DNA from: Epichloe hybrida | Taxonomy: Eukaryota > Ascomycota > Sordariomycetes > Hypocreales > Clavicipitaceae | Assembly: GCA_019022495.1 (NCBI GenBank) | Contig: JAFEKR010000002.1 | Location: 6,324,001-6,388,000 of the forward strand | Direction: 5' to 3' | DNA: 64,000 nucleotides | Part shown: positions 13,535 to 23,843 of the stretch, piece by piece | Layout of the letters: every line of letters begins with the position of its first letter | How positions within the stretch are numbered: the stretch's first letter is position 1 | Notes under the pieces: model-generated | Seen by the model: the letters and a program-made list of their open reading frames with translations, nothing else | The model's database searches: none | Told to the model about the DNA's origin: nothing | Made by a program: the position numbers and the translations under genes

Positions 13535-14630
13535 CAGAGACAACAGAGGCTCTGCGACTTCTAGACGTTGAGGAACTTCTAGACATGAAACGTGACGAAG
13601 CCAAGTCATGCGGTGCCATTGCGGACGAGCTCTATTTTTGGGGATCTGGCCTACTACTCGAACACGGCGCAGCGAGAAATACAGGCAGTAGGATTCGTCC
13701 ATCTCAGAGTATTTCGAATTCAACACCACTTTGGCGAAGCTTCTGGACATGTTTGAGCACCTCTTCGGGCCACGTTTGCAGCGGATGAATATTCAAGACA
13801 GGGCCAATGGCTCACTGGTCTGGAACCAGGACATCCAAACATATGCGGCCTGGAACGTTGATGATCCCAACGAAGAATTCATTGGATATACTTACTTTGA
13901 CTTTTCCCCTCGGGATGGTAAGAATAGCCATGCAGGGCACTACTCTCTGCAGCAGGTAAGATCCCGCAACTCCGTTCACAGAGCCTCGTTTCTCGAACAG
14001 CAACACAGGGATATGAAACGGCAGACGGAACTCGTTTGTATCCATCCTCTGCATTAGTGATGAACTACGCCCCTCCCACCGACACAAGACCAACGCTTCT
14101 GAGTCTGAACGAAGTGCGGAAATTTGTTTCACGAGCTCGGTCATCTCCTACATTTCTTTTCACAGAGACCAAACACGCAATCCTACATCACGTTAGCCGA
14201 GATTTTTTCGAAGCACCGAGCATGATGTTGGAGCAGTTTTTCTGGGTGGAGCGCCATATCAAGCATGACTCCTTTCAATACTCCCACATCAATTCCGACA
14301 TGATGGGTGCGTGGAAAGCAACGTCAAAGAATCAGGATGGAGTTCCTTCACTCGAGAGACCCGTGCAGTTGAGCGATGATAATTGTCCGCGACCTGGCCC
14401 AAACCAACCAGGGCAAAGCTGTTCAGGATGAGCTCAGCACTCTCTTCTTTGCCACCTACGATATGGTCGTCCACACACCCGCTTCGCGCGATGCTCTAGA
14501 AAACCTCGATCTAATAGTGCTGTTCAACCAAAAAAAACTGTTCCGCTATCTACGAATACAAGGTTCGTGGCGGGGAGGCTTGGGGGAAGGCTGGAAATGG
14601 GGCCACGGCCAGACCATTTTGCTTCGTCTC
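13535..14630 (+). pseudogene. M3-family metallopeptidase (saccharolysin/thimet type), 5'-truncated and frameshifted
   Basis: This is the C-terminal half of a zinc oligopeptidase, spread over several frames. In order I see a segment with LLDMKRDEAK (about 13560), ISEYFEFNTTLAKLLDMFEH (13700-13760), VDDPNEEFIGYTYFDFSPR (about 13858), YPSSALVMNYAPPTD (14038), the zinc motif HELGH (14130-14144), VSRDFFEAPSMMLEQFFWVE (about 14192) and GWKWGHGQT (about 14592). A normal 53-bp intron (13956-14008) joins two frames. Elsewhere frames shift without splice signals: around 13620-13700, on both sides of HELGH, and near 14376. The N-terminal half of the family protein is missing upstream. A sequencing-error explanation would need several independent indels. 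Confidence 0.78.
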
Positions 14631-15509
14631 CGGAGTGTAACTGTTCTTCTGGGCTAGACGATATTCTGCACTTCCTCGTTACTCGTCTAGGTTTCTCAAT
14701 ACTTCCAGCCGTATTTGACCTTTTGTTCGGTTCCATGTCCTCGGCCTCCCGTAGAATATCGAATAGTTTGCTAAAAGGAATGGACAATGAAATGGACTCG
14801 TAAGCAGCGGATAACAAATCGGTTGCGAAGTCGCTAAGTTTCAGGGTGAGGCATCGTTCCGGATTCCCTATTGATCCATCAAAGCAACGAAATGGCTTCT
14901 TTTGGTTAGCATTTTCCTATTTTGCAAAGTTGATTCCGCGTAACTCTTGTGGAATGACTTCCGTCAGCCCTAGATCCTCAACGTCTCCTTCTGACTGTGG
15001 CAGGAGGCGTCAGAGAAAAGGGAATCACTCGATCGGGAGGTGTTGTGCTTGAGCAGGCTAGCAAGCTAGACGGCTGCGTCTCAAAGCACTTGCAAAACGT
15101 CTCCTTCTGGGCCATGACGAAGAGTCGTCTTTGATGTTGCGTGCATGACGATTCTCGTGTGGCCGGAGAAGAACGGGGAGTCTTGCTGCCTCATTCTCCA
15201 CTTTTATTACCTAGATGTTGTCGGACCGTTGACAGCACACAGTGCGCGCACACTCACTCCAGCGCGTAGCTACGTGCTAAATTCAAGTAGTCCGTAGTGG
15301 CTTTGTGGTCAGTAGCGCACCCGCTAGGGGATTGCACATGCGTGCACTGTGTGGGTAACATAACCTCGGCATGCGTCCGTCCTGTGTCATTGGGCCAACG
15401 AGGAAATCCTTCCTTTATCAAAGACGGTGAACGTGAATTTTATATTCGGATAATTCTTACTTACCTTCTTGTCTTCACATGGAACATCTACGCACTGCAG
15501 CTGCTCGAC
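14631..15509. other. Intergenic, upstream of the enoyl-CoA hydratase gene
   Basis: Short frames only, none recognisable. The sequence just upstream of 15510 is open in the same frame back to 15297, but it has no earlier ATG and reads like untranslated leader. Confidence 0.5.
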
Positions 15510-16445
15510 ATGGCCCAGCAATTCGCGATACAGCCTCCGAAGCTGTCTGTCTATGAGCTCGGCTTCCCCGCGCCGTATGTGGTACAGGTCACCATCAACC
15601 GAGAGTCACACATGAACGCGATTCCCGTGGCGGGACACTGGGAAGGTGAGAGGCTGTGGCAGTGGTTCGATGAGGAACCTTCCCTCCGAGTCGCCATTGT
15701 AACAGGGAAAGGGAAAAGGGCGTTTTGCTGTGGCGCCGATCTCAAGGAACAAGCGCAGAGAAACCAATCATCTGAGAAGCCAGAGGCCTTCCTTTTCCCC
15801 ACAGGAGGCTTCATGGGCCTCTCGCGACGCGTGGGAAAGAAGCCCGTCATTGCAGCTGTGAACGGATTCGCCTTGGGCGGTGGGTTCGAAGTTGCCCTCA
15901 ATTGGTACGTTGGCCGAGTATATAAATCACAAGCGTGCCATGTTCATTGTTTCCCTTTTTGCATATCTCAGGACCCGAACTGATCTGATCTTTCCTTCTA
16001 CCTTAGTGACATGGTTGTCGCATCTCCCTCGGCAACCTTTGGCTTGCCAGAGGTGAAGCGAGGACTCTGGGCAGGGGCAGGCGGCATACCTCGGGTAGTG
16101 AGAACGTTTGGGATGCAAATGGCGTCTGAGATTGTGCTGGCCGGGAAAGTGCTTCTCGCGAATGAGGCCAGCAGTCTTGGGTTCTGCCGAGTTTCGGCGT
16201 CTCCAGAGACTGTTGTCCAGGAAGCCATCGCCTTGGCAAATCATGTTGCAAGCATGTCGCCAGACGCCATCATAATTAGCCGTGCCGGGCTGCGAGAGGC
16301 GTGGGAGACTGCCAGTGTTGAGCGAGCGGCACAGCTTGTGCAGGATCGCTATGCCAAGCGTCTTTTGGAGGGGGAGAACCTGCGAATTGGGCTAACGGCG
16401 TTTGTCACCAAAACAGATCCCAAGTTTGTACCTTCAAAGCTGTAG
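15510..16445 (+). CDS. Enoyl-CoA hydratase/isomerase family protein, peroxisomal (ends SKL)
   Basis: Two exons, 15510-15904 and 16007-16445, encode 277 residues, normal for a single-domain crotonase. The 102-bp intron splits a Cys codon and restores the continuous family motif. The crotonase fold is supported by the oxyanion segments AFCCGADLKE (about 71-80) and NGFALGGGFEVA (about 118-129), then FGLPEVKRG. The two glutamates equivalent to the hydratase acid/base pair are present at about E127 and E147. The last three residues are SKL, a canonical PTS1, so the protein should act in peroxisomes. Family knowledge: these enzymes hydrate, isomerise or dehydrate acyl-CoAs, and CaiD-type carnitinyl-CoA dehydratases belong here. 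The actual substrate cannot be read from the sequence. The start is the first ATG in the frame. Co-oriented with the thiolase-like gene 2.4 kb downstream. Confidence 0.88.
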
Positions 16446-18187
16446 CTCCGGGCCCATGGCATCCTTCCATAGCTTCTCCAGCGCAAGCCCGTCGTCCTTT
16501 CATTCCTTGAGCCTCGGCGCACGTGGCGGGTGAATGAGGACCTTGAATCAAGCCATCCGCCATCAACGTCGGTCAGTTTTCTCGACGCTCTGCGGTGCCC
16601 CAAGATGCTGTTTTCCCTTCTCTTCATCACGATAAACTCGAGTCGTTCTTGGCATTGATCCATCCGCGATCCAAGATGACCTCACCTGTTAGTTGCCGGG
16701 GCGGTGTTTCCTTGATATGCCCGGAAACCAGCTACTTGGCGCTTACAAAGCCATGCCACGCCGTGCTTTGACGTCTTCATTCCGCGGCAAATCACTTGCT
16801 AGAGGCGGACATTGGCTGCCCGACTCATGCTTAGCGTACCTACAAGCTTCTCCGCTGTCCATCCCACAAGCGGATTGCCAGCTGGAGGCCAGGAAATGAC
16901 AAGTGTCCGGTTCCAGAATCCCAGGTTAGCCATCAGGAATATGGTCATTCACGGAGGCATGGTGCTTATCATCATTAGTTATACAAAAGACCGTGCCTCA
17001 AATAACCATTCTTTCTATGTCATCCGCTATCTTCCAGATAAAGTAGGGGGCGTGTATTATACTCTATCTTGTCTACATTAGACCGTTCCTATTTTCTAGC
17101 GAACCAGCTTAAATTGCCGCATTATTTCAAAAATGAATTTATTTTCTCAGACCCAAAGAAAAAAGAGGATCACCTGTCGTCAATGATCAAGAGTACTATA
17201 TGCAGCACTACGTCGCGAAACTCGACAGCTCAAGTGTTTTAGCATAACCAATAATCCCGAAGTGATAAACAATCATGGCGAGCAATGAGTTGTGACACTT
17301 CCCAAGCTTAACATACTCTAGAGAAATCCAAAATGTCAAGTCCCGTGATCTTTGTCTCTATCGTCCGCAGGCAAGGACTGAGCAGCGTCTGTAAAGAATA
17401 TTGGTGCCTGAACAGAGTTTGTGGGCGTGTTTTACTCCCTCTCCAGTAGGAGAATGCTTCGACGCGCTTCCGCTGCAGATTCCATACCACGTCAGGGTCG
17501 TTAGTTTCGCACTCATTTTTGACATGGCCGATTTCAGATCGTGGCGAGAATATAACTGGTGTTCGGAAGTTGCGCATAAGACCCAATGTGGGAGCTAGAG
17601 AGAAGCCTTGCAATGGTTCAGAAGAATCAGGCCAAGATAGTCCAGTTGAGGTCATCTATTATGCTCTCTACTTTAGCAACTAACTCACTAAGTAACTCTA
17701 CCCTTATTGATTCGACAGCATCTGTCTAATATTAGCACAGAACTCATTCTGGGGAAGAACAATAACCAAATTACCTATAATTGCTAGGTTGATAGGAATC
17801 ACAGCCGGAGATAGGGTAGCAGTACATTACATGATTGCCAGACGCGTTGTTGATTGGAAAAAGATCGGGCTGCTCAAAGACCGATGCGATAAGAATGCAT
17901 TTATATAGATCAGGGCATTTCTCCTTCGGCAGGGACATCCAGAGCTGATCCATCCAGAGCTGATCGATCCACAGCCGATCCATCCACAGCCGATCCATCC
18001 AGGTATTGGTGACGAATTTGACGGCATTGTGACACTGCAAGTCATCTGTGATAGCAGCTACATTAGCCATCATGTCAAAACTCACCCTGTCTAGGATCTG
18101 ATGTGTTTGTCTATATATAATGTTTATTACTATCTTAGGGGCTATGTGATTCAAGATTGGCTTGAATTTCCAATGAAAATTTCCATT
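16446..18187. other. 1.7-kb intergenic stretch without a supported gene
   Basis: Balanced composition with several short frames on both strands (for example a minus-strand frame at 17308-17655), none recognised. It includes the 15-bp minisatellite at 17941-18000. Confidence 0.45.
17941..18000. repeat. 15-bp minisatellite, four copies
   Basis: Four adjacent units of the pattern AGAGCTGATCCATCC / ACAGCCGATCCATCC fill exactly 60 bp. The period is a multiple of three, which keeps a repetitive frame open on the minus strand; I do not treat that frame as a gene. Confidence 0.9.
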
Positions 18188-18358
18188 CTAATCCGGCTTT
18201 GACTCTTTGCAGTTCATTCGGTACACCTCGTTGGCGCGCACTAATGCCACGATGAGGTGTTTCTTGGAAACTCTCAGCCGCAACGATGACGGTTGCTCAG
18301 CGGGGATGACGATGAATACTTGTCCATCCGGATCGATATCGACGACAGGCGAAGTCAT
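18188..18358 (-). pseudogene. Possible BTB/POZ-type N-terminal fragment
   Basis: The minus-strand peptide from an ATG at 18358 contains VVDIDPDGQVFIVI and then LRLRVSKKHLIVAL. This resembles the start of fungal BTB-domain proteins (a DPDGD-type strand, then RVSS-K-L). Similarity fades after that and the frame closes, so at most it is a remnant. It could also be chance. Confidence 0.35.
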
Positions 18359-18386
18359 ATTGCGGCCTACGTACAACGGATAGCGA

Positions 18387-18553
18387 GTGTAGTGACACGT
18401 GTAGTGACACCTCTGGTGACACGTCTAGACACGTCTAGTGATGGCTCTATGTAGTGACACGTCTAGTGACACGTCTAGCGATACCTTTAGTGACACCTCG
18501 GTGAGACCTCTGGTGATACCTCTACTAGTGACACCTCTGGTGACACGTCTAAT
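18387..18553. repeat. Degenerate short tandem repeat (GTGACAC(G/C)TCTA type)
   Basis: Roughly a dozen imperfect units of about 10-12 bp built on CTAGTGACACGT, about 320 bp upstream of the thiolase-like start codon. One unit carries CACGTG at 18396-18401. Confidence 0.8.
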
Positions 18554-18873
18554 AGACAAGTCTGCGGACAACCGGACCAATAATAGGGGTCCGAGGACCT
18601 GTTCCGCCGGAGTCTGCCTCGGTTGACCGCAACTCGGGCGGGGAAGGCAGAGCGGAGTTCGGTAATCAATGAATGGCCTCGTCAGCCTATCCCCTATTCG
18701 TAGTAGCACGGCCCGGTGGTCCTAGCGTCGTGATTTTGGCACATGCCTTGGGTAATGATGAGAACGAATCCTCTTTGATTAGTTTAGTGAAAGCGTGAAG
18801 AAGCTACACGACGAATGATTTCATCCCACGCTGAACAACTCATCTTTCCTTTTTTTTTCTTCCAAAAGTCACA

Positions 18874-21028
18874 ATGCTCGCTAATTCTGCTGTTCCCATC
18901 ATCGTTGGAGTCGGCGATGTTCGTAACAAGTCCTTCCATGTCGAGGATGCATTGGAGCCGGCCCAACTCATGGTCCAGGCCATTCAACATGCTATTGAAG
19001 ACACCGGCCTGGGCAAGCAATCGCAAGAAGCCCTGGTGTCCCGAGTCGACAGTCTCAGGATTGTTCCGACATGGACCTGGGCATACAATGATCTTCCGGC
19101 CGTCATATCCGAGCGATTGGGGCTGCGTCTATCCCGACAGGTAGTTGGCGAGCATGGCGGCAACCAACCGGCATTGCAATGCGACGAAGCGGCGAGAGAT
19201 ATCGCGGCGCGAAGGAGTGCAGTGACCGTCATAACGGGCGGAGAAGCCCTTGCATCGCGTACGACTTTTTTTTTTTTTTTTTTCTTTTTTTGGCGGCCTC
19301 GTCAGACACAGGAAAAACACACACACAAAAACACACACAATAGAGATTAATTCGTTGCACGCTTCTGCCTAGTGGCGTCTTGCCAAAAAAGCGGACGGAT
19401 TCCCCCGCCAGGATGGCCGGAGCCAGATGCTGATGGAGAACAGCGGGCGTCGCTGACTCTTTCCATTCTGAACGAGGGTAAGTCAACACTTGTGCCTGAA
19501 TTCTGACGAGAATATCTGACCGCCCGAAATGGAAAACAAAAAAAAGGCCCCGGCACATTGCACTCCATGGGCCTTCCCATACATGTCTACCCGCTGTACG
19601 AAAACAGTCGTCGCGCCCATCGGGGACAATCCGCGGGGCAGAACGACATGGAGTCGGCGACAATGTATGCTGCCTTTGATCGAATCGGGTCGGAAAACGA
19701 GTACTCCTGGAACTACGGGCAGCCCGCCAAGACGGCGGAACAGATCAGCGTGCCGTCTGGCAAGAATCGAATGATTTGCGATCCCTGTGAGTTCTGCATC
19801 ACCTCCCAACTTGCCTTGTTTGGTTTGAGTCTTGGGGTGAATGAGCCGGTGCTAACGTCAGGCCAGATCCCCTGCTCATGAATGCATTCAACAGTGTGAA
19901 CCTGTCTGCGGCGTGTATTCTCACCTCGGCCGAGAATGCTGAAAAGCTCGGCATCTCCAAGGACAAATGGATACACGTTCTGGGAGGTGCTGGGACGCAC
20001 GAAAAAGACGACTGTCAGTAGAGAGATGAATAATGATGGGCTCATATCGGGCGTTTCCATTCCTCAACCCTGGCAGGCACTGACAGACAGTAATGACAGT
20101 TTGGAAAAGACGTCACCTCCACCAAAGCGAGGCGATTGGTAAATCCATTGATGCCGCATTGGACGTTTCCGGTCTCTCCGCCTTCGATATCGACTGCTAT
20201 GACTTTTACTCGTGAGTTTTCACCCTCTTTTCTTTTCTTTTTTCTTTTTTTTCTTTTTCGCAAATCACTCTCGGCTTGCTAAATGCTGCAACGCAGATGC
20301 TTCCCCATCGTCCCCAAGCTAGCGTGCGACCACGTAGGTCTGTCGACCACGTCATGGCAAAAGCCGATTACTCTACTCGGCGGCCTGACGTCCTTTGGCG
20401 GTGCTGGGAATAACTATTCCATGCATGTGAGTCATGACTGTTCCGCAAGTTGGGCGGCTCGCGAGAGAGAGAGAAGGCGGCAACTTGGACATCCGCATTG
20501 ACCAATGATGCACGACAACACAGGCAATCACGGCCATGACCAGAGCACTACGTGCCAAAACATATCGCACTGGTCTGATTCTTGCCAACGGGGGCGTGCT
20601 CACACACCAACACGCCATCTGTTTATCGGCAAGGCCCAGAGGTGATGGGCGCGATTATCCCGAGAGCAATCCCCTGCCCCCGATCGTGGACGAATACAGC
20701 CCGCGATTCATTGAATCTGCACAAGGCGCTGCAGCCATAGAGGTATGGACGACATTGTCGCACCGTCATGATCCTTTTTTCCTGTTGGTGACTCAAGATG
20801 CGATAGACATATACCGTCGAGTTTCACCGAGATGGGACGCCCGCCATGGGCCTCATTGTCGGCCGCATTCGGGGCAGCGGCCAGCGGTTCCTGGCCAACC
20901 ACGGAGATGGCCAGACCCTCGAGCGGCTGGCCAGCAAATCGGGGGAGCACATCGGACGATTCGGGCGTGTACTGGTTGCGGAGGATGGAAGAAACTTGTT
21001 CTTCTTGGACACCAAGACAAGGCTATGA
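18874..21028 (+). CDS. Thiolase-like protein (type-1-like, with extra C-terminal domain)
   Basis: Eight exons: 18874-19258, 19373-19477, 19547-19786, 19867-20013, 20100-20211, 20297-20426, 20524-20742, 20807-21028. Together they give 519 residues. All introns are GT-AG, and joining them restores a continuous thiolase-superfamily protein. It starts with PIIVGVGDVRN and has VVGEHGGNQPALQ followed by VTVITGGEALAS, then VYPLYENS, LLGGLTSFGGAGNNYSMH and LANGGVLTHQHA. The last ~80 residues (FHRDGTP to GRNLFFL) look like the additional C-terminal domain of thiolase-like type 1 proteins. Where ordinary thiolases carry the nucleophilic Cys (CxSG), this protein reads HGGNQP, so classical Claisen chemistry is doubtful. 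It ends TRL, at best a non-canonical PTS1. First ATG, good context (CACAATG). Confidence 0.87.
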
Positions 21029-21238
21029 GTTGCCCAGAAACAGACAATTCTTTTTTTTCTCTCTCCGTCTCTCTCTTTCTCTCTCTCACGTGGCCGCCCC
21101 GCATCTTCAATGGCAATAATAGGCGCACAGTGCACACGGGTAGATCCACTTGGACTCCTCATCGTCCATCATCATTATTATCTAGTCTGCAACATTTCAT
21201 CGCCCTCGGTCCACACAAGTCGTGAGTCCATCTTTGAC

Positions 21239-23199
21239 ATGGAAGAGGATTCAGCCGAGCCCAAGGCTCGCAAGGCCTGCAGTAAGTTGACCTCGAGCGC
21301 GAGCCTCCCAATTTCCACGTCGGCCGTAGAACTAAATGCCCTGCCCTCCTCTCCTCCCCAGTCAATTGCCGGAGGCAGAAAATGAAGTGCAGGATCGACA
21401 CGGGTGATACATGCCGACGCTGCCAACGAGCCGGACTGCCGTGTATTTTCGTCCCCCGCGCCAATGCCTCGGCCCTGATGGTCCCGGCTTCGCTTCCGCT
21501 CTCGGGCTACCAGTCGCCCGACGTCACCAGGGACATATTGCTAAGGGTCAAGGCCATCGAGGACCACCTCGGGTTGAACCTCGGGTCCAACGACGGCACC
21601 CCCAGCTACCTTGGCCGAGAGGCGAAGCGGGAGGACGCCGTGAAACCGTGGCATGACGACGAGCCCCTGGACAAGCTCTGGGAGGTCTCGGCGGTTCTGG
21701 AGCGATGCTTTCCTGGTTCACCGGATGCGGCATTGTGGAAGAGGAGTACCATCAGGCACCTGTGGAAGACGTGCGGTCATTCGTCCTCCCATGCGTTTCG
21801 TCTCGTTTCGTTTCGCTTCGCTTCGCCTCGTTTCTGTTGCCATCCTAATTAATCCGAGCATGACAGGTTCCACGACAAGATGCCGGGGCTGCACTTCTTC
21901 CCCACGGCGCAGAGGTTCTCATCGCCCGGGCCCGTGCTCCTGGCCGCGATGCTCTACTGCTCAAGCGTGCGCGGAGATGCCGAGTACGCCATCCTGGCCC
22001 GCGGCTACTTCACCATCATGTGCTGCGCAATCGCCCAGCTGAGTGTTCCCGGGAGTGAGATCAGCTCGCCGCTCGCCACATCGGATGAGTCCGAGAAGTA
22101 CGCCTTCCAGACGGTGCTGGGGCTCGTGCTCGCCGGTCTCCTGAACGAGGGCAACATATACGAGACGGGCATCTGGATATCCATGGCGTACAGGCTCGTG
22201 CTGGAGCACTGCCCGCCGCAGATCGATGAAGCATACTGCGACTGGCGAAGGTTGTTCAGCGGCGTGCAGATCGTGGATCTGGAGCATGCCTCCCTTCACC
22301 TGGTGTCCCCCGCCGTGCCCATCGAACCACCCCTCGGGGTTCTGCAGGTTCCCCTCAAGGATCAGCTGTATCGCCTGTCCCGCATGATGCATACAGGCCT
22401 CACCCACTTCTCCGGCCGCGGGCTGCCGGCGATATGGTCCTGCTTCTCCGGCAACGCGCCGGACACTGCCATATCACCCGACTCCTTCAGCCCCGTCGAC
22501 GCCGCCGTTATCCGCGACTGGGCCAGGAATCTTGACGACTGGCTGGTCGAGTTCACCAAGTCTGGCAGCGACCTGGACCAGCAGCGGAAGACCGTGTTCC
22601 GTCAGTATGTCCTCCACCGATTGGTGGTTCTGTCCATCTACCACCCTGCCAAGGGATGCAGCCTGCGCTCCGACAGCATCTCCATGAATGAGCAGCACGA
22701 GTTGCTGCTTTTTGCGCGAGCGACGCTGAAGCTTCACTTCAACGACAAGTCCATCTGGTCCAACTGGGACCTGGTCATCATATCGTGGGCTGCTCTGATC
22801 GTGATCAATGGTATAGAGGCTGGTGTGGAAGAAGCGGATGGTCCGTTCCCTCACCTACCTTGGCATGAAAAAAAAAATCGTCGGAGGGGGAGGGGGGGAG
22901 GGGGGGCTAACCTTTTTCTTCTTTGCACAGACATTCGAAATATCCGCGTGCACCTGGAAATGCTGCAAGAGACCAACGAACCTGGGCCACACTTGAGGTC
23001 CGAGCTGGCAGGCATATTGCGACAGAACCTGCAGAAGCTTCACTATCCGAGCGCCTCGGCCGAAATACCGGCATCGATGCAGTCGTTGGAATCCAACATG
23101 AACTTGGATTATTCATGGCAGATCTTTGATGGTGCCATCATGACCGAGGTGATGGATCCGTTCTGGTTGAGGCCCTCTGATATACTGCCTCCAGTGTGA
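21239..23199 (+). CDS. Zn2Cys6 transcription factor 1 with fungal-specific regulatory domain
   Basis: Four exons: 21239-21281, 21362-21770, 21867-22840 and 22931-23199, giving 564 residues. The first intron splits the zinc cluster; splicing gives ACINCRRQKMKC, then TCRRCQRAGLPC, the full six-cysteine pattern starting at about residue 14. The middle region is of the fungal-specific transcription factor type, with KMPGLHFFP, MLYCSS and RLSRMMHTGLTHF. The donor at 22841 (GTCCGT) is chosen because it gives a smooth join into DIRNIRVHLEMLQ; two other in-phase donors (GTGTGG at about 22822, GTATAG at about 22811) are possible. The third intron is 90 bp without a stop, so retention would insert a glycine/arginine-rich stretch. 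The gene follows the thiolase-like stop codon by 210 bp on the same strand. Confidence 0.88.
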
Positions 23200-23572
23200 C
23201 CGGACCGCCCAAAATGGACTGACCGACTGCCTTTGCCTGTGTGGATGTGGGTTTGAGCGAATGACAAGTGACAAATTGCGATGCATATCTAGTTCCATGG
23301 TGAAGCAACCATGAAAAAATCTGTTCCTCCCGAAGCAAAGTCTGTTGTGAGAGATGATGTTTGGACTGCTTGATCTCATGGCAGCCTCCTTGGCCTGAGT
23401 ACTAAAAGCCAACTTAAGTGCCTGTATTAGGCTGTAGCCGTACGTGTTGTATGGTCCTTCGGGCAACGTGGGCCGGACTGGTCGGCCGATCCGGGCTTCT
23501 TCGGCTCGATTTCAATGGGCCATCTGGAAGCCAATGCGCCTCCTCCCGCCAGAGCTGCCTCGCAAATACTCT

Positions 23573-23578
23573 CACGTG
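23573..23578. promoter_or_regulatory. CACGTG palindrome upstream of the FAD oxidase
   Basis: Lies in TCACGTGAG, about 270 bp before the start codon. The same core recurs upstream of other cluster genes (18396, 27579, 27620, 29413, 32353). Known as a bHLH-type binding core; function here is inferred. Confidence 0.4.
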
Positions 23579-23732
23579 AGCGGACATCGGTGACAGATGC
23601 CGGGTCCCCCCGACGCGCGTAAGGGGGGAGGGCAGGGGGGGACCAAAACTTTGTTTCGCCGCGATATCGGCATACCAGCATTGGCACCGGGCGGGTGGGC
23701 GAGTGACCAGAGGGGAGGCATGGAATGGAAGA

Positions 23733-23738
23733 TATAAA
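23733..23738 (+). promoter_or_regulatory. TATA-like box of the FAD oxidase gene
   Basis: TATAAA about 106 bp upstream of the 23844 start codon, in the otherwise unassigned 23200-23843 interval. Position suits a core promoter. Confidence 0.5.
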
Positions 23739-23843
23739 GCACCCGTCCCTCACGACCAGCATACTTACTATGTATGTACTAGCCATTCGGGTTGTTGGTG
23801 GTCAGTCATCCCATCCTGCATCGAAAGCTGAAAATCACCAACA

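Noticed and set aside
17771..18154. 127-codon minus-strand frame with WMDRLWMDQL repeats
   Set aside because: Generated by the 15-bp minisatellite; flanking residues match nothing recognisable and there is no supporting splice structure.
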